Source of the DNA: Arabidopsis thaliana
Lineage: Eukaryota; Streptophyta; Magnoliopsida; Brassicales; Brassicaceae
Assembly: GCF_000001735.4 (NCBI RefSeq)
Contig: NC_003070.9
Coordinates: 23,297,971 to 23,361,970 of the forward strand
DNA length: 64,000 nucleotides
Direction: 5' to 3'
A program made the translations under genes and the position numbers. The notes under the pieces are model-generated. The model was given only the letters and a program-made list of their open reading frames with translations. It was not told where the DNA came from and made no database searches. This document shows, piece by piece, positions 22,260-33,757 of this stretch. Position 1 is the first letter of the stretch; each line of letters opens with the position of its first letter.

Positions 22260-25200
22260 TGTAGTGAACTCATGTTTTTAGGTAAATAAATATTTTAGTG
22301 TTTGAAATCAAAATCGGAGCCACTTTGAAGGTTTTTTAACGGGTCGGGTTAACGGATAATTGAGTCCGACGGCGAAGAGATTTGAAAGAGAAAGAGAAGA
22401 GTTTTGATTTTTAGGTTAAAAGAAAATAAAATTCGAATTTGTTTGTTTTTGCTTTTTGGATTTTTGTTTAATTTCTGATCTGTTTTATTTCGTACGCTCG
22501 TTTTTGGGTCGTTGAGATTTTTTGGAGGGAGAGAGGAGATGTAAATTACTATATTACCCTTTTCTTTTTTAACCTGGGTCCCTGAAGTTTTTGGATTCTC
22601 TGGAAACTTTTCTGTCTTTTTCTATAAAAGTTTAAAAACTTGAAACAAATTATAGTGAATGTGAGTGATTATTTTAATTTGTATGTATATATGTTTTTTT
22701 CGGGATATGTAATTGGATTTATATGTAAGAAAATAGGTTATTTGTATGTTTTAGATGTGCGGTCCAAATGGAGAGTTTTGATTGAATTGATGGTGGATGA
22801 GTGAAATATTGAGTAGTATTGAATCTGAATCTAAAAACAATTTGAGTATATTCCTGACATTGTAAACAAATCTTTGGTCTTTGTGTTTTGTTATTTTTGT
22901 ACATATGAGCTGGACACTTGAATATTTTAGTTTCTAATTAAAACTTAGGAAAATTATAAGGGATATACCCAGAAGAATGAAGATTTAAGTATTTATGCAT
23001 GCTTTTTTCTTAATTAGGTGGGTAAAGAGAGAGTGGTGTTTTTATATTTTTACCCTTGTCAGATAGAAAAAGTTGGAAATGAATGAGAAGAAAAAAAGAT
23101 GAAAAAGTTCAACGTCTATGATAACTCATAAGTTACCGGTGATAAACGAATTAACATGATAAATAAATAAACTAATACATAAATTAATATTTTACAAGAA
23201 TAGATAATTGTTAATCTTTTAGTTACCGAATATTAACATGATATAAAAATAATAATTTGTTATGTATAATAGTTATCTATAATGTAGCATACAATTTACC
23301 ACTTTAAAAGACATGTTAGGGTGATAACTAAATTGTTAATGTATAAGTTAACAATAATAATTAAATTACCAAAATAAATAAATGTGTTATTAGATAATAC
23401 ATATTATATAATACCAGATTTAACACAAGAACCATGTTTTCGACGTAAGATGAATAGTGCTTTCACCTTGCTAATGTTTTTTAAAGACATGTTTATCATA
23501 CTAATCAAATAATTAACTACCTAAACTTGTTACCGCCAAAACTCATTTTTTGTTGTTGGATATAAATTTTTTATCTTAATATTTTTCTTGTTAACGTTAT
23601 ATGAGACGAAGGGTATTTTTGACATTAGTATGAGTCAGATGAAAGAGAACTAAATAACAAATCTTCATGATTAGATTTTTTATTTTTCATTCTTCTGAGT
23701 ATATATATTAAATTCACCCTAAAACTTATATAGAATGATAATTACTTGTTCATAGTAATGGTGTAATGTGAGGCTTGGAAAAATTAGGACACAAAATTAA
23801 GGAAAGGGAATGTTATGTTGAATATGAAAATTCTTGATATTGATAACCAAACAATTAGTTCTACCAGAATCTTGAGAAAATTTAGTTTTCAAGAGTTTAA
23901 CAAAACTAGTAAATATGAAATAACTAGCTATACAGATAGTATTATTCTACACATATCAATTGTTTTATAGTCAAATATTTATATAATGCCGATAAAAGAA
24001 ATCTATATCGAATAATGTCCCTATAATTCTTCCAAATTGCATAAGCCACAAAAACATTTGATATATAATGACAATTATTTTCGTGAAAGAAATATATAAA
24101 AAAAATTTGAATTAGTTGGCATTGGAAAATGAGAGACAGAAGTTGATAAAGTAGACCAAATGGATTTGGCTTAGTTTGTGTTTCAACCTCAAGTTGAGAT
24201 TGGCTGCGGTTTTTAGTCGTTATATGTAAAACATGAATCGTCATGTGGGGCTCTTCACTTGTGCTTTCGTTTTAATACATTTCTTAAAATAATCACAACC
24301 ACATGTTTATAACATCTAACCCCTATTATGTGTTAAGTTTAAGAGCATGCTCAATGGTGATTTCTAACCATAGTTTCTAATCTACTAAAGTAATAATAAA
24401 ATAAAAAATAATATTATTTAATTTGAAAAGTTTCTTAAAATAGTTAGAAGAGTCTTCAAAATCTCTTGAATTAGAAATTCTCTTACCTTTCCTTAGAAAC
24501 TATCTTAATTAAATAATATTATTTATTATTTTATTATTATTATTATAGGTTAGAAACTTTGCTTAGAAATCACTACTAGATTTAAGAAACTCAAGATTGC
24601 AAGAGACTAAATCATATAACTTCTGGTCTCCAAAGTACTTGGGCCTGGGATTATATAAAAAAGATATGTTTAAGTTGGGCCTGAGATCAGTATTATCTAG
24701 ATGTACTTGTTGATTTCTACAATTTCCATAACAATTTACCAAAATCCATTTGGGCCTTGAAATATATATCTGGGCCTCTTGGAAGATTATAAATAACAGA
24801 AGTTAATTCTGCTGAACCAGACCATGTTACAAACGTTTTTAGTTTCAATTTCTTTAGAAACTATTAAAACTGCAACCAAAAACCCTCAATTGAAACAAAA
24901 TTATAAAGTTCAATTATTCATCTTTAAACTGAAGTATGGTTTAAATTTATTTATTTAGACTTAATGTTATTTTTAGCTTAAAATTTAATTCTACTACTTT
25001 AATAATCAAGAATTTTTTTAATATTAAATTTAATATGTATTCATATTTAAAAAATCGTGTTAACGAAATTAAAAAAAAAAAAAGGTGAACAAGCACAGAA
25101 AATATAGAAAACCAGTACATTTTCACCTTATTTAAGAAATTTTGCAGATAAAAACAAAAATCTAATTTTTCTCCTAATCAATTTTTACCAAATTTGGATC

Positions 25201-25387
25201 CTAAATTCCTAAATTTAGTCATTAATACATTTACTAATCAATTAATTAAATAAGGTATAAGAAAATCTAAAACATAAATCTTTACAACAATAAAATTAAG
25301 TCCGTCACTTTGCCTTCCACTGAGTAAATATCAATTCTTTCTCTTTCTCTCTCTCCGACGGAGAAGAAGTCTCTCCGACTGTGTCAA
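22260..25387. other. 3.1-kb AT-rich divergent intergenic region
   Basis: Lies between the 5' ends of ACS10 and the J-like gene. It is strongly AT-rich with no supported gene. A foldback element occupies about 24354-24583. The last ~70 bases before the J-like ATG are a pyrimidine-rich leader (ctttctctttctctctctcc). Confidence 0.45.
24354..24583. mobile_element. Foldback MITE-like element
   Basis: About 230 bp with long imperfect inverted ends. The left end reads gtgatttctaaccatagttt. The reverse complement of the right end reads gtgatttctaagcaaagttt. Inside the ends, mirrored AT tracts (aataatattatttaat / attaaataatattattt) extend the palindrome. No coding capacity. The structure fits a non-autonomous DNA transposon; the family is not assigned. 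Confidence 0.65.
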
Positions 25388-27781
25388 ATGATGAGCCATG
25401 GTGGTGGCGGCGGCGTAAGTAACGGAGGAGGAGGAGACGCTGAACGAATGCTAGCTCAAGCAGAGAAGCTACTCTTAAGCGGAGACTTAAACGGTTCAAA
25501 AACCTACGCGATCCGCGCATGCGAAGCCGATCACTCACTCGTAGACCACGCCGAACTAATCCTCGCCGTCGCTGACACTCTAGTCGCCGGAGAATCACGA
25601 ATCAGAGGAACAACCTCCGATCTTCCCGACTGGTACGCCGTTCTCCGCCTCGTTCGTTTAACTCACAACCCCGAACTCGTCGCGACTCAGTACAGTAGAC
25701 TCGCCGTGTTGCTTAACCCGAGTCGGAATCGGTATCCGTATTCTGAACAAGCTTTTAGGTTAATCTCTGATGCTTGGTATGTTCTCTCTGATCCTTCTAG
25801 AAAGACATTGTATGATAGAGAATTGCATCTGAGTCAATTTGGGCAACTCGGTCAATTAGGGTTTCAGCTTTTCAATCAAACGCCACAATCTCAGTCTCAG
25901 TCTCCTCAACATCATCAGCAACAATCTCAATCGCCTCAACATCCTAACCAGAACCAAACAGTGTCGTTTCAGAATCAGCAGTTACCATTTCAGCTTCATC
26001 AACCACATTTTGCTCAAGCTGTTCAGACTCAGTCTCAGTCACAGCAGCAAAGGTCTCAATTTGATCAGCAGTTATTGCAGGAGCAACAACAAGCATCTTG
26101 GAGGCAACAGGTTGGTCAAGAGCATAGTAGTGGTTCGAGTGGTGACTGGAAAAGACCAGTGGAAGAAGTGAGGTTGATTAATTTGAACAATGCAACTGAA
26201 AGGGTTCAATCTAGTCGTCGTTTTGCTGAGCCAGAGCGGCCGCCTAGTAGATCCTTTGAGGGATCTTCTCATAGGACTCCTTCAACTGAATTGACATGGG
26301 CGTCTAAGCCTACTCCAGTGTCTGAGCCTGTACGTCACTCTGAGCTTGTACCGTGGCAATACTCTGAGCCGGCTAGGCAATATCAGTTATCTAGTAGGTC
26401 TAGTGAAGCTGCTCAACTCTCGCTGCTGCCTTCTGTTTCTGACTCATCTCATGCATCTCAGCCAACTCGCTCGAATCAGTCACATGCAGTCTCTAAACCG
26501 CAGCCTGTTTCTAAGCCACATCCGCCATTCCCAATGTCTCAGCCACCACCGACCTCTAACCCATTTCCATTGTCTCAGCCACCATCGAACTCTAAGCCGT
26601 TTCCGATGTCTCAGTCATCGCAAAACTCTAAGCCATTCCCAGTGTCTCAGTCATCACAAAAGTCTAAGCCTTTGCTGGTTTCTCAGTCATCACAAAGGTC
26701 AAAGCCATTGCCGGTCTCTCAGTCATTACAAAACTCTAACCCATTCCCGGTGTCTCAGCCATCATCAAACTCTAAGCCATTTCCCGTGTCTCAGCCACAA
26801 CCCGCTTCTAACCCGTTCCCGGTGTCCCAACCAAGACCAAATTCTCAGCCATTCTCGATGTCTCAACCATCATCGACTGCTAGGCCTTTTCCAGCATCTC
26901 AGCCACCAGCGGCCTCTAAGTCATTCCCTATCTCTCAGCCACCAACGACCTCTAAGCCATTTGTGTCTCAGCCACCCAATACCTCTAAGCCAATGCCGGT
27001 ATCTCAGCCACCTACAACCTCTAAGCCGTTGCCAGTGTCTCAGCCACCACCGACATTTCAATCAACCTGTCCCTCTCAGCCACCTGCAGCCTCTAGTTCT
27101 CTCTCTCCACTGCCTCCAGTCTTCAATTCAACTCAATCATTCCAGTCACCTCCTGTTTCTACTACTCCCTCTGCAGTTCCAGAAGCCTCGACTATTCCTT
27201 CTCCACCTGCCCCTGCGCCAGTGGCTCAGCCAACTCACGTTTTTAACCAAACCCCACCTCCAGAACAGACTCCCAAGAGCGGGGCTGCAAGAACCGATTC
27301 TGAGCCGGAGGTTTCGAGTTTCTGGACTACTTGTCCATACTGCTACGTGCTTTACGAGTATCCCATCATTTACGAGGAAAGCGTGCTTAAATGCCAAACT
27401 AAGAGCTGCAGGAGAGCTTACCAGGCAGTGAAAGTTCCTTCTCCACCGCCAGTTGCCGAAGAAGATAGTTACTATTGCTGTTGGGGTTTCTATCCAATAG
27501 GATTCTCAGAAGTGGTGACTAAAATCCCAGTCACTGGTTTACATACTAAAATCCCAGTGAGTGATTTACCCAAATCAGCACCCAAAAAACCATCTCCAAA
27601 GGTATACTATTATGACGACGAAGAAGAAGATGATGATTCATACATTGGTTCTGATCCTAGTGAGGACGACGACGATGATGACTGGCTGATGAATGGTACA
27701 AAAAGGAGGAAGAATGTGAAGCAGAGTAAAGCTAAAGCAACAACCAAACCAAAACGTCAAAAAGTAATTGAGGTTGATTGA
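25388..27781 (+). CDS. J-like protein with 12-residue SQP repeat and zinc ribbon
   Basis: Intronless gene for 797 residues (At1g62970 locus, annotated as DnaJ-related); two Mets open it. Residues ~78-148 follow the J-domain pattern of plant DnaJ/DUF3444 proteins (DWYAVLRL ... YSEQAFRLISDAWYVLSDPSRKTLYDREL). The invariant HPD is replaced by NPS (LLNPSRNRY), so Hsp70 stimulation is unlikely. A Gln-rich segment follows, then about 14 tandem 12-residue units of the form SQPPxxSKPFPV. Next is a four-cysteine zinc ribbon (CPYC ... CQTKSC). The C-terminus carries an acidic block (YDDEEEDDDSYIG; EDDDDDDW) and ends with a basic Lys-rich segment. The composition suggests a nuclear, largely disordered protein; this is inference. 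Confidence 0.9.
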   Translation: MMSHGGGGGVSNGGGGDAERMLAQAEKLLLSGDLNGSKTYAIRACEADHSLVDHAELILAVADTLVAGESRIRGTTSDLPDWYAVLRLVRLTHNPELVATQYSRLAVLLNPSRNRYPYSEQAFRLISDAWYVLSDPSRKTLYDRELHLSQFGQLGQLGFQLFNQTPQSQSQSPQHHQQQSQSPQHPNQNQTVSFQNQQLPFQLHQPHFAQAVQTQSQSQQQRSQFDQQLLQEQQQASWRQQVGQEHSSGSSGDWKRPVEEVRLINLNNATERVQSSRRFAEPERPPSRSFEGSSHRTPSTELTWASKPTPVSEPVRHSELVPWQYSEPARQYQLSSRSSEAAQLSLLPSVSDSSHASQPTRSNQSHAVSKPQPVSKPHPPFPMSQPPPTSNPFPLSQPPSNSKPFPMSQSSQNSKPFPVSQSSQKSKPLLVSQSSQRSKPLPVSQSLQNSNPFPVSQPSSNSKPFPVSQPQPASNPFPVSQPRPNSQPFSMSQPSSTARPFPASQPPAASKSFPISQPPTTSKPFVSQPPNTSKPMPVSQPPTTSKPLPVSQPPPTFQSTCPSQPPAASSSLSPLPPVFNSTQSFQSPPVSTTPSAVPEASTIPSPPAPAPVAQPTHVFNQTPPPEQTPKSGAARTDSEPEVSSFWTTCPYCYVLYEYPIIYEESVLKCQTKSCRRAYQAVKVPSPPPVAEEDSYYCCWGFYPIGFSEVVTKIPVTGLHTKIPVSDLPKSAPKKPSPKVYYYDDEEEDDDSYIGSDPSEDDDDDDWLMNGTKRRKNVKQSKAKATTKPKRQKVIEVD
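26537..27061 (+). repeat. 36-bp tandem repeat coding SQPPxxSKPFPV units
   Basis: About 14 consecutive 36-bp units encode variants of SQPPSNSKPFPM. Unit length is kept in all but one copy (SQPPTTSKPFV, one codon short). Bases vary while the SQP/SKPFPV frame persists, so the repeat is old or selected at protein level. Confidence 0.85.
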
Positions 27782-28335
27782 GTAAAATCAGTCGGGTAGG
27801 GAACAGAAAAAGAACAACTTCAGTAAGGCTCTCTCTGTTCTTCATTTCTGGCTCTGTTGTTGTATTTTTAGTTGTAGTAGTTTCTGTTTATGTAGTGTAG
27901 GCGTGTAGGTGTAGCGTAATGTTGCTTGCTTCCGCGGTTTCCATGTTCTGCTTAGGCTGGGTCTGATCGGTCTAAGCTATTCGGGTTAAGTTTAGAAGTA
28001 GTGGCTGTAACTTGTAATGTTTTGGTGCCTCTTTTTGGATTAATGTAGTTTCTGGAAAAACTTGCAGAAGAATCGTTTTGATCTGGGATTTGTTCTCTTA
28101 CTGCTAGAACCAACGAAAAGTGAATAATCCATAAACATGTTGGACTTAACTGGTCCAGTTGATCCACGGCCCAATATTACAATCCAACAAAGTATAGTTT
28201 AGTTATGGCTTTTTTGAGATGTAGTGGAACACTGAAACAACAAAAGGTGAGATTGGAGTTTTGACTTGGATTTAGTTTGGTTCAGAAATTATTAATCGGT
28301 TCAGAGTTGCCGGTTTAGATCTGAACCAGAATTGA

Positions 28336-28582
28336 ATTTATCAAATTAAAACCATCTTAATGATCGCATATTATTATCATTCATGAATTCGTCATCACCT
28401 ACAAATCTGTGATTCTGTAGTTGCATGAAGATCAATATGGACAATGGACACTAACAAAATAGATCTTTAATTTATCATATTAAAACAATGTTAATGATCA
28501 TAAAACCATATCACTAATTCGTCATCACTGATCACATACAAATCTATGATTCTGTAGGTGCATGAAGATCAAAATGGACATG
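28336..28582. repeat. Direct duplication, ~110-bp units
   Basis: Unit 1 runs from 28336 (atttatcaaattaaaacc) to about 28447 and unit 2 from 28471 (atttatcatattaaaaca) to about 28582. Shared blocks include aattcgtcatcac, acaaatctntgattctgtag and tgcatgaagatcaa. Divergence indicates an old local duplication. Confidence 0.7.
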
Positions 28583-29385
28583 CAAATAAGGGACCCCATT
28601 TACCAAAATGTCAGACCTAATCCTGACCACATTTAATATATTAATTACTTCACTAACAATTATTGCAAACCATTCAATGGTTTTTTGAGTGTCCACGTTA
28701 TCATCTGCAATTACACTCCTTAATTATTGCGCGTCATTACTATTAATTAAATACAAGAATCTTACTTAATCTCCTTTTCACTATACTAATAAACCTTTAC
28801 AAAAGATTTGTGTTTTCTCTTTAGTCTAAGTTTAACTTCAAATTCAACTAAGCTGTCACATAATTTGTATCTGCCGACTTAAACTTGATGGCTCGTTTTA
28901 TTTGTAATGAAAATATATTAAAAAAAAAACATGTGCCATAATAAGTCGATAACCTCAAAACTAAGAATTATTTAAAGTTTTTGAAATAAAAATCAGTCAG
29001 TCATAATATTAATTTCACAAATAATGAGTTAATAAAGTTTATTTGATTAAATTATTTATGGTAATTAACTACACCTTATCATGTATACAATAAATACATG
29101 TCAATCTTCTTATATTCAATTAAATGTGGAAAATAAAATCAAGAAACCTTGACATAACTACTCAAAATAAATGATGAAGAGATGACATTAACAATTGGTA
29201 GCAACAACAATATACTAATAATTGACACAAATCAATAATCTTCGGTCTTCGTTCAAAAACAGTAAATGTTTGGTCCAAGAGAAGAAATACAGTTTGGTCC
29301 ATCAATGCTGCACGAGCTAAGCAAATATTCAGCTAAGATCCGAAATCTGAACTCTAGCTGTGTTAAGTACTCTTTGTTTTAAAAT

Positions 29386-29803
29386 ATACTTCCTACGTTC
29401 TAAATTAAGTGTCATTTTACATATATACTAAATTTTGTTTTAAAATAAATGTTGTTTTATATTTGTAATGCCGACTTTTGATCAAAGTTACAACTGAATC
29501 TATTGATTTAGTGAATTGACGGTTATTTTTTGTATATTGATAAAAAGTAAAAAAAAAATGTTTCTTCTCTCCGTTTTAATTAATTTATCATTTTACCACT
29601 TAAATTTTGTCTCGTTGTCATTTTAGATCTTTAAGGCAAATGTTTGGTAAAAATTCCAGTTTTTTCCTCAAAGTTTTGATATCTTGACCAATTAAAACAT
29701 TTAGAGAATATATTGAGTAAAAATAAAATAAAATTTAATTATTTTCTTAATTGATGTGCAAAAACCTTAAAAGACAAATACTTTAAAGCAGAGGAAGTAT
29801 TTG
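29386..29803. mobile_element. MITE-like element with ctcc-type inverted termini
   Basis: The left end reads atatacttcctacgttctaa. The reverse complement of the right end reads aaatacttcctctgcttta. The ~418 bp between is AT-rich and non-coding. An internal ttctctccgttttaatt at about 29564 resembles another terminus and may mark nested or composite copies. Family not assigned. Confidence 0.5.
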
Positions 29804-30930
29804 TTTTCTTAATATTCTATGTATTATATCAAAACCTTATATGGCACTTATTAATAAATGGTGAGAGTATGGTGTTTTAGATAAAACACACACACTTTAA
29901 GAAATTTATCTTTTCTTTAACAACTATCATTTAATACTTGATTAAAGAAAATTCAATTAATTATATAAAAGACTGCAAAATACAAATATCCATTAAAAAC
30001 AAATATATTTACAGTTAACATAGAAATCTGTAAAACATCATATATATAATGAAAAACAGAATCTCTAAAGTATCATATTATACTATAATAAAACAGATGG
30101 AGTATTTTTTGACCAGAAAAAAAAACTTTAAATTTTGTATATATCTTATATATGTAATTGAATACTGCTTGGAAATTCAAGTGAAGAGTCAATAACCAAA
30201 ATAAAATCCATTTCAACATTTTGTGGAGAAATTTTTTACAACAGTAAGAAGGGAAATGACTTGATTAGTATATATAAATGATATGAGATAATCTTGTTAT
30301 TAACCTTTGAGTTGGAACCATGAAACTTAACATAGTATTAGATTCTGAACAACATATGTTGTCTTGTTTCCGGTCGAAAAAATTGCCGACCATCCTACTA
30401 ATTGATGGTCCAATAGAATTTTCAATTCCGTTGAGATAGATAGGATAGTATTATCAAAAATTTCATAAGAATTTGTAACATATCCATTTGTATGAATGTT
30501 TAAGTGTAAACATCTGTATATATTTTTATATGAAACCCATGGATTAAGAATTATTGTGAAGCTGAAATTTATTGGAGTTGAAAACTTAGGTGGTGTGTAA
30601 TGAAGGTGAGATGTATATGTTCAAGCACATTTAAAACATACGTTCCCATTCTTATTTGACGTGATTATTAAATGGCCACTAAATGAACAGCGCAAAGTTT
30701 AATTTAATAGTATTATTACTATCATCTTTAATTTAATCCCAACTACTCATATTTTGTGGAGATTTTAGTTTCTTCGAGATCGATCACTAACCTATCATCA
30801 CATCTGTCCAATTAAAGAGGAGAAGAAACAAATCTTGGAGGCAAGTATAAAGAGCCTCACAAGCCAGAAAGTCACAACACTACAAGAAAAATCAAACCAA
30901 ATTAAAAGTACTCATAGATATCAAATTCCA

Positions 30931-32552
30931 ATGGATTGTGTTCCTTCATTGTTTATGCCTGATTCAACCTACGAAGATGGATTACTATTTTCTGATTCTT
31001 TTCTTCTTTCTCCGTTTATATCATACCAAAACAATGATGTTTTCCATTCGATCACAAACAAAATTGGTGGAAGCAATAAGAAACGAAGTTTGTGTGATAT
31101 AACATATGGTGCGAATGAAGCCAACAAAAATGATGATGATCGAGAGAGCAAGAAGATGAAACATAGAGACATTGAAAGGCAAAGAAGACAAGAAGTTTCA
31201 TCTCTTTTCAAAAGACTAAGAACTCTCTTGCCATTTCAATATATCCAGGTAAGTTATCTAGTGGGAGATATTTCATTATGATTAGCTTGAGAAATATTTT
31301 ATATTTTTATCTCTATATATAGTCCTTAATTACATACTAATTTACAAAACCATTTCATTTGTTAAAGTGCAAGCGAGCAGTTTTCTTTCCATTGAAAAGG
31401 AAAGTATATAGAGAACCTTAGTTTTGAAAGCTTTTACTAACTATTCGATCATTCATGCTTTCGTATATACTTTTAAAACAATTTTTTTACATAATTAAAT
31501 CTTTCGTATATATATTGTGGTACCACTTTATACATAGAATTAGAAACTCTTACACATTCGTATTAATATCTAAAATATATAAATTGAAATTTTGACAAAT
31601 AGTTTTTTTTTTCAACGTAGTGTAATACTCGAATTTTGGATACCACATCAAGGAAACATCTTCTTAAACTGATGAGTTCATTCTTTTTTCTTAACACTAG
31701 TTAATATATCCAAGTACATTCTTGAATCAAATAATTGCTAGTTAGTTGTTCTAAGCATGACCATATCATTTAACATACAGGGTAAACGCTCGACATCAGA
31801 TCACATCGTGCAGGCAGTGAACTACATCAAAGACTTACAAATCAAAATCAAAGAACTCAACGAAAAGAGAAATCGGGTAAAAAAAGTCATATCGGCCACA
31901 ACTACTACTCATTCAGCTATAGAGGAATGCACCAGTAGTTTATCATCATCAGCAGCATCAACACTATCATCAAGCTGCTCATGTGTAGGAGACAAACACA
32001 TTACTGTTGTGGTCACACCTTGTTTAGTTGGTGTTGAGATCATCATAAGTTGTTGTCTCGGACGAAACAAGTCTTGTCTCTCGAGTGTTCTTCAAATGTT
32101 AGCTCAAGAACAAAGGTTCAGTGTAGTTAGTTGCCTCTCAGCTAGACGGCAACAGAGATTCATGCACACCATTGTTTCGCAGGTAAAATTGTTACTAAAA
32201 ATATAAAGAGAAAAGGTTACAAGAATTTACAAACTTTTGGGTCTATCATAGTTGCTAATATCAGTTTTTAGTTCACATACCATTTTATTTGCTAATTTCT
32301 ATACAAATTATAATCTGTTTGTAAACTACTTTTGTGGTTATCAAAAATACAATGAATATACTTACCTGAAATTAGAATTAGATAAATAAATTACTAATTT
32401 TCTAAAAAAAAGTTTTAGTGTTTGATCTTTTCTTGCCTTAATTTTCTAAAAACAAAATTGACACTAATCATCATTTCATTTCAAATTTTCAGGTGGAGGA
32501 TGGCAAACAGATCAATATTTTGGAGCTTAAGGATAAAATAATGACTATGTAG
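30931..32552 (+). CDS. BHLH125: bHLH transcription factor
   Basis: Three exons (30931-31248, 31781-32182, 32493-32552) encode 259 residues from the ATG MDCVPSLFMPD. The basic region MKHRDIERQRRQEV has the H-E-R spacing needed for E-box/G-box DNA binding. Helix 1 is SSLFKRLRTLLPF. The first intron splits the loop, and helix 2 follows (GKRSTSDHIVQAVNYIKDL) with a short leucine/coil extension. A Ser-rich linker precedes a C-terminal ACT-like segment (HITVVVTPCLVGVEIIISC). The wording matches the bHLH118/120/125/126 group of small Arabidopsis bHLH proteins related to the ORG/bHLH036 clade. Locus At1g62975. Targets are unknown to me; the group relationship alone does not establish function. Confidence 0.9.
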
Positions 32553-33757
32553 CCCCATGTACAAGAAGAAAATTAGTTACTATGACAAATGAAAATATTA
32601 CGTGGTTTGAAATTGGAATTTTACTGAATTTCAATGTATGCATTATTTGAGTTGTTAGATACTAAGATCATGCTATTTTAGTGTATCGGCTTACTTCTGA
32701 GTGCTTAGATTAATGTTACAAACTAATGCTTGTTTTTCATTTTTTTTTTTGTAAAATAAAGTTTGTTTTTCTTGGCATTCTAATTATGATATACTTCATT
32801 TTAATTACTATTATTAAATAGAAAATATATGATCGTTACAAGGGTGTATATATAGAATCTCTAAAATATGGATAAAACATCTCCAAACATATGCAAGTCC
32901 AATCTTAGTAAAAAGCTTAGGAAAAGTGGTAATTACAAGAAACATGAGAGATTCTTGACTGGCTAGTTGGAGATATGGAAATGATAATCAATTAGTCATT
33001 TGCTCAATAATTTCTTTGGGATTAAAATACCCTATTGGACAACAATTTTTCCATTAACATTCCTTTAAAAATCGGTCACAAGTGATTTTTTTGATAGATA
33101 TAAAAATTGGGACCTTGCTAAACTTGTAACAAAATCATATCTTAACATGTTAGGTACGTTCATTTTTGAAATTTGAATGAATAATTAAAAAAATATAATT
33201 TGTAGCTTTCTTTAGATATCATCATATTCTTCAATAGATTTATAAGTTTTAGGAGAATGTCGACATTATCCTAGTTCGAAAATTGGTTGTGGAGAATAGT
33301 CTAATTGGTCTTTGGTCCGAATACGATACGTGGTGTCAAAACATATTCCCTCTCATAATATAACAAAAGAAAAGAAGCAATCTCATTATTCTGCCAGTGA
33401 TTAATAAATGAAGTGATATGTTATCAACTAGACACCTTTTGTTATAAATTTGACCAAAACAAAAAAAATGAAAGAAAAATATATGAAGACATTAGAAAGT
33501 AAAACTAACTAATAAAATAATTAGAATGCGAAGGGAGGCACAGACCAAAACAAACATGAACGCACGTCCATTACTTACTTGTTCATACTCTTCTTTCATA
33601 GTGTTTCTCACGTTGAAACCAATTTTTTCGCCTTTCATTTCAGGGAAATTTTTTTAAGCCATTGTATTCATTATATATATGAGATCTTATGCATTAGTAA
33701 GACTTGGCTTTACAGAGAGATAATAAGAGTAGGCGCCCTCAAGAAAACAGAGTAAAA
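32553..33757. other. Intergenic, EXPA18 promoter
   Basis: 1.2 kb of AT-rich DNA. The proximal part holds a root-hair element (33553-33568) and a TATA box (tatatatatgag, about 33672-33683) upstream of the EXPA18 ATG. Nothing else is recognised. Confidence 0.55.
33553..33568 (+). promoter_or_regulatory. Root hair element (RHE)
   Basis: aacatgaacgcacgtc matches the published RHE consensus WHHDTGNNN(N)KCACGWH at every defined position. It lies 190 bases before the EXPA18 ATG. RHEs drive root-hair-cell expression and are bound by RSL-type bHLH factors; EXPA7 and EXPA18 were the defining examples. Confidence 0.85.

Larger units (their letters stand above)
27782..30930. other. 3.1-kb AT-rich intergenic region
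   Basis: 3' flank of the J-like gene and promoter side of bHLH125. It contains a ~110-bp direct duplication (28336-28447 and 28466-28582) and at least one MITE-like element (about 29386-29803). A second terminus-like motif (cagatggagtattt) lies near 30095. No gene is supported. The bHLH125 leader contains an in-frame TTG at 30835 but no upstream in-frame ATG. Confidence 0.45.

Noticed and set aside
26346-27431. Long second-frame ORF (Leu/Ser/His-rich) across the J-like gene repeats
   Set aside because: An out-of-frame reading of the 36-bp repeat, which keeps any frame open; no independent support.
30835-30930. N-terminal extension of bHLH125
   Set aside because: It begins at TTG, with no in-frame ATG before 30931; the ATG at 30931 gives the expected 259 residues.
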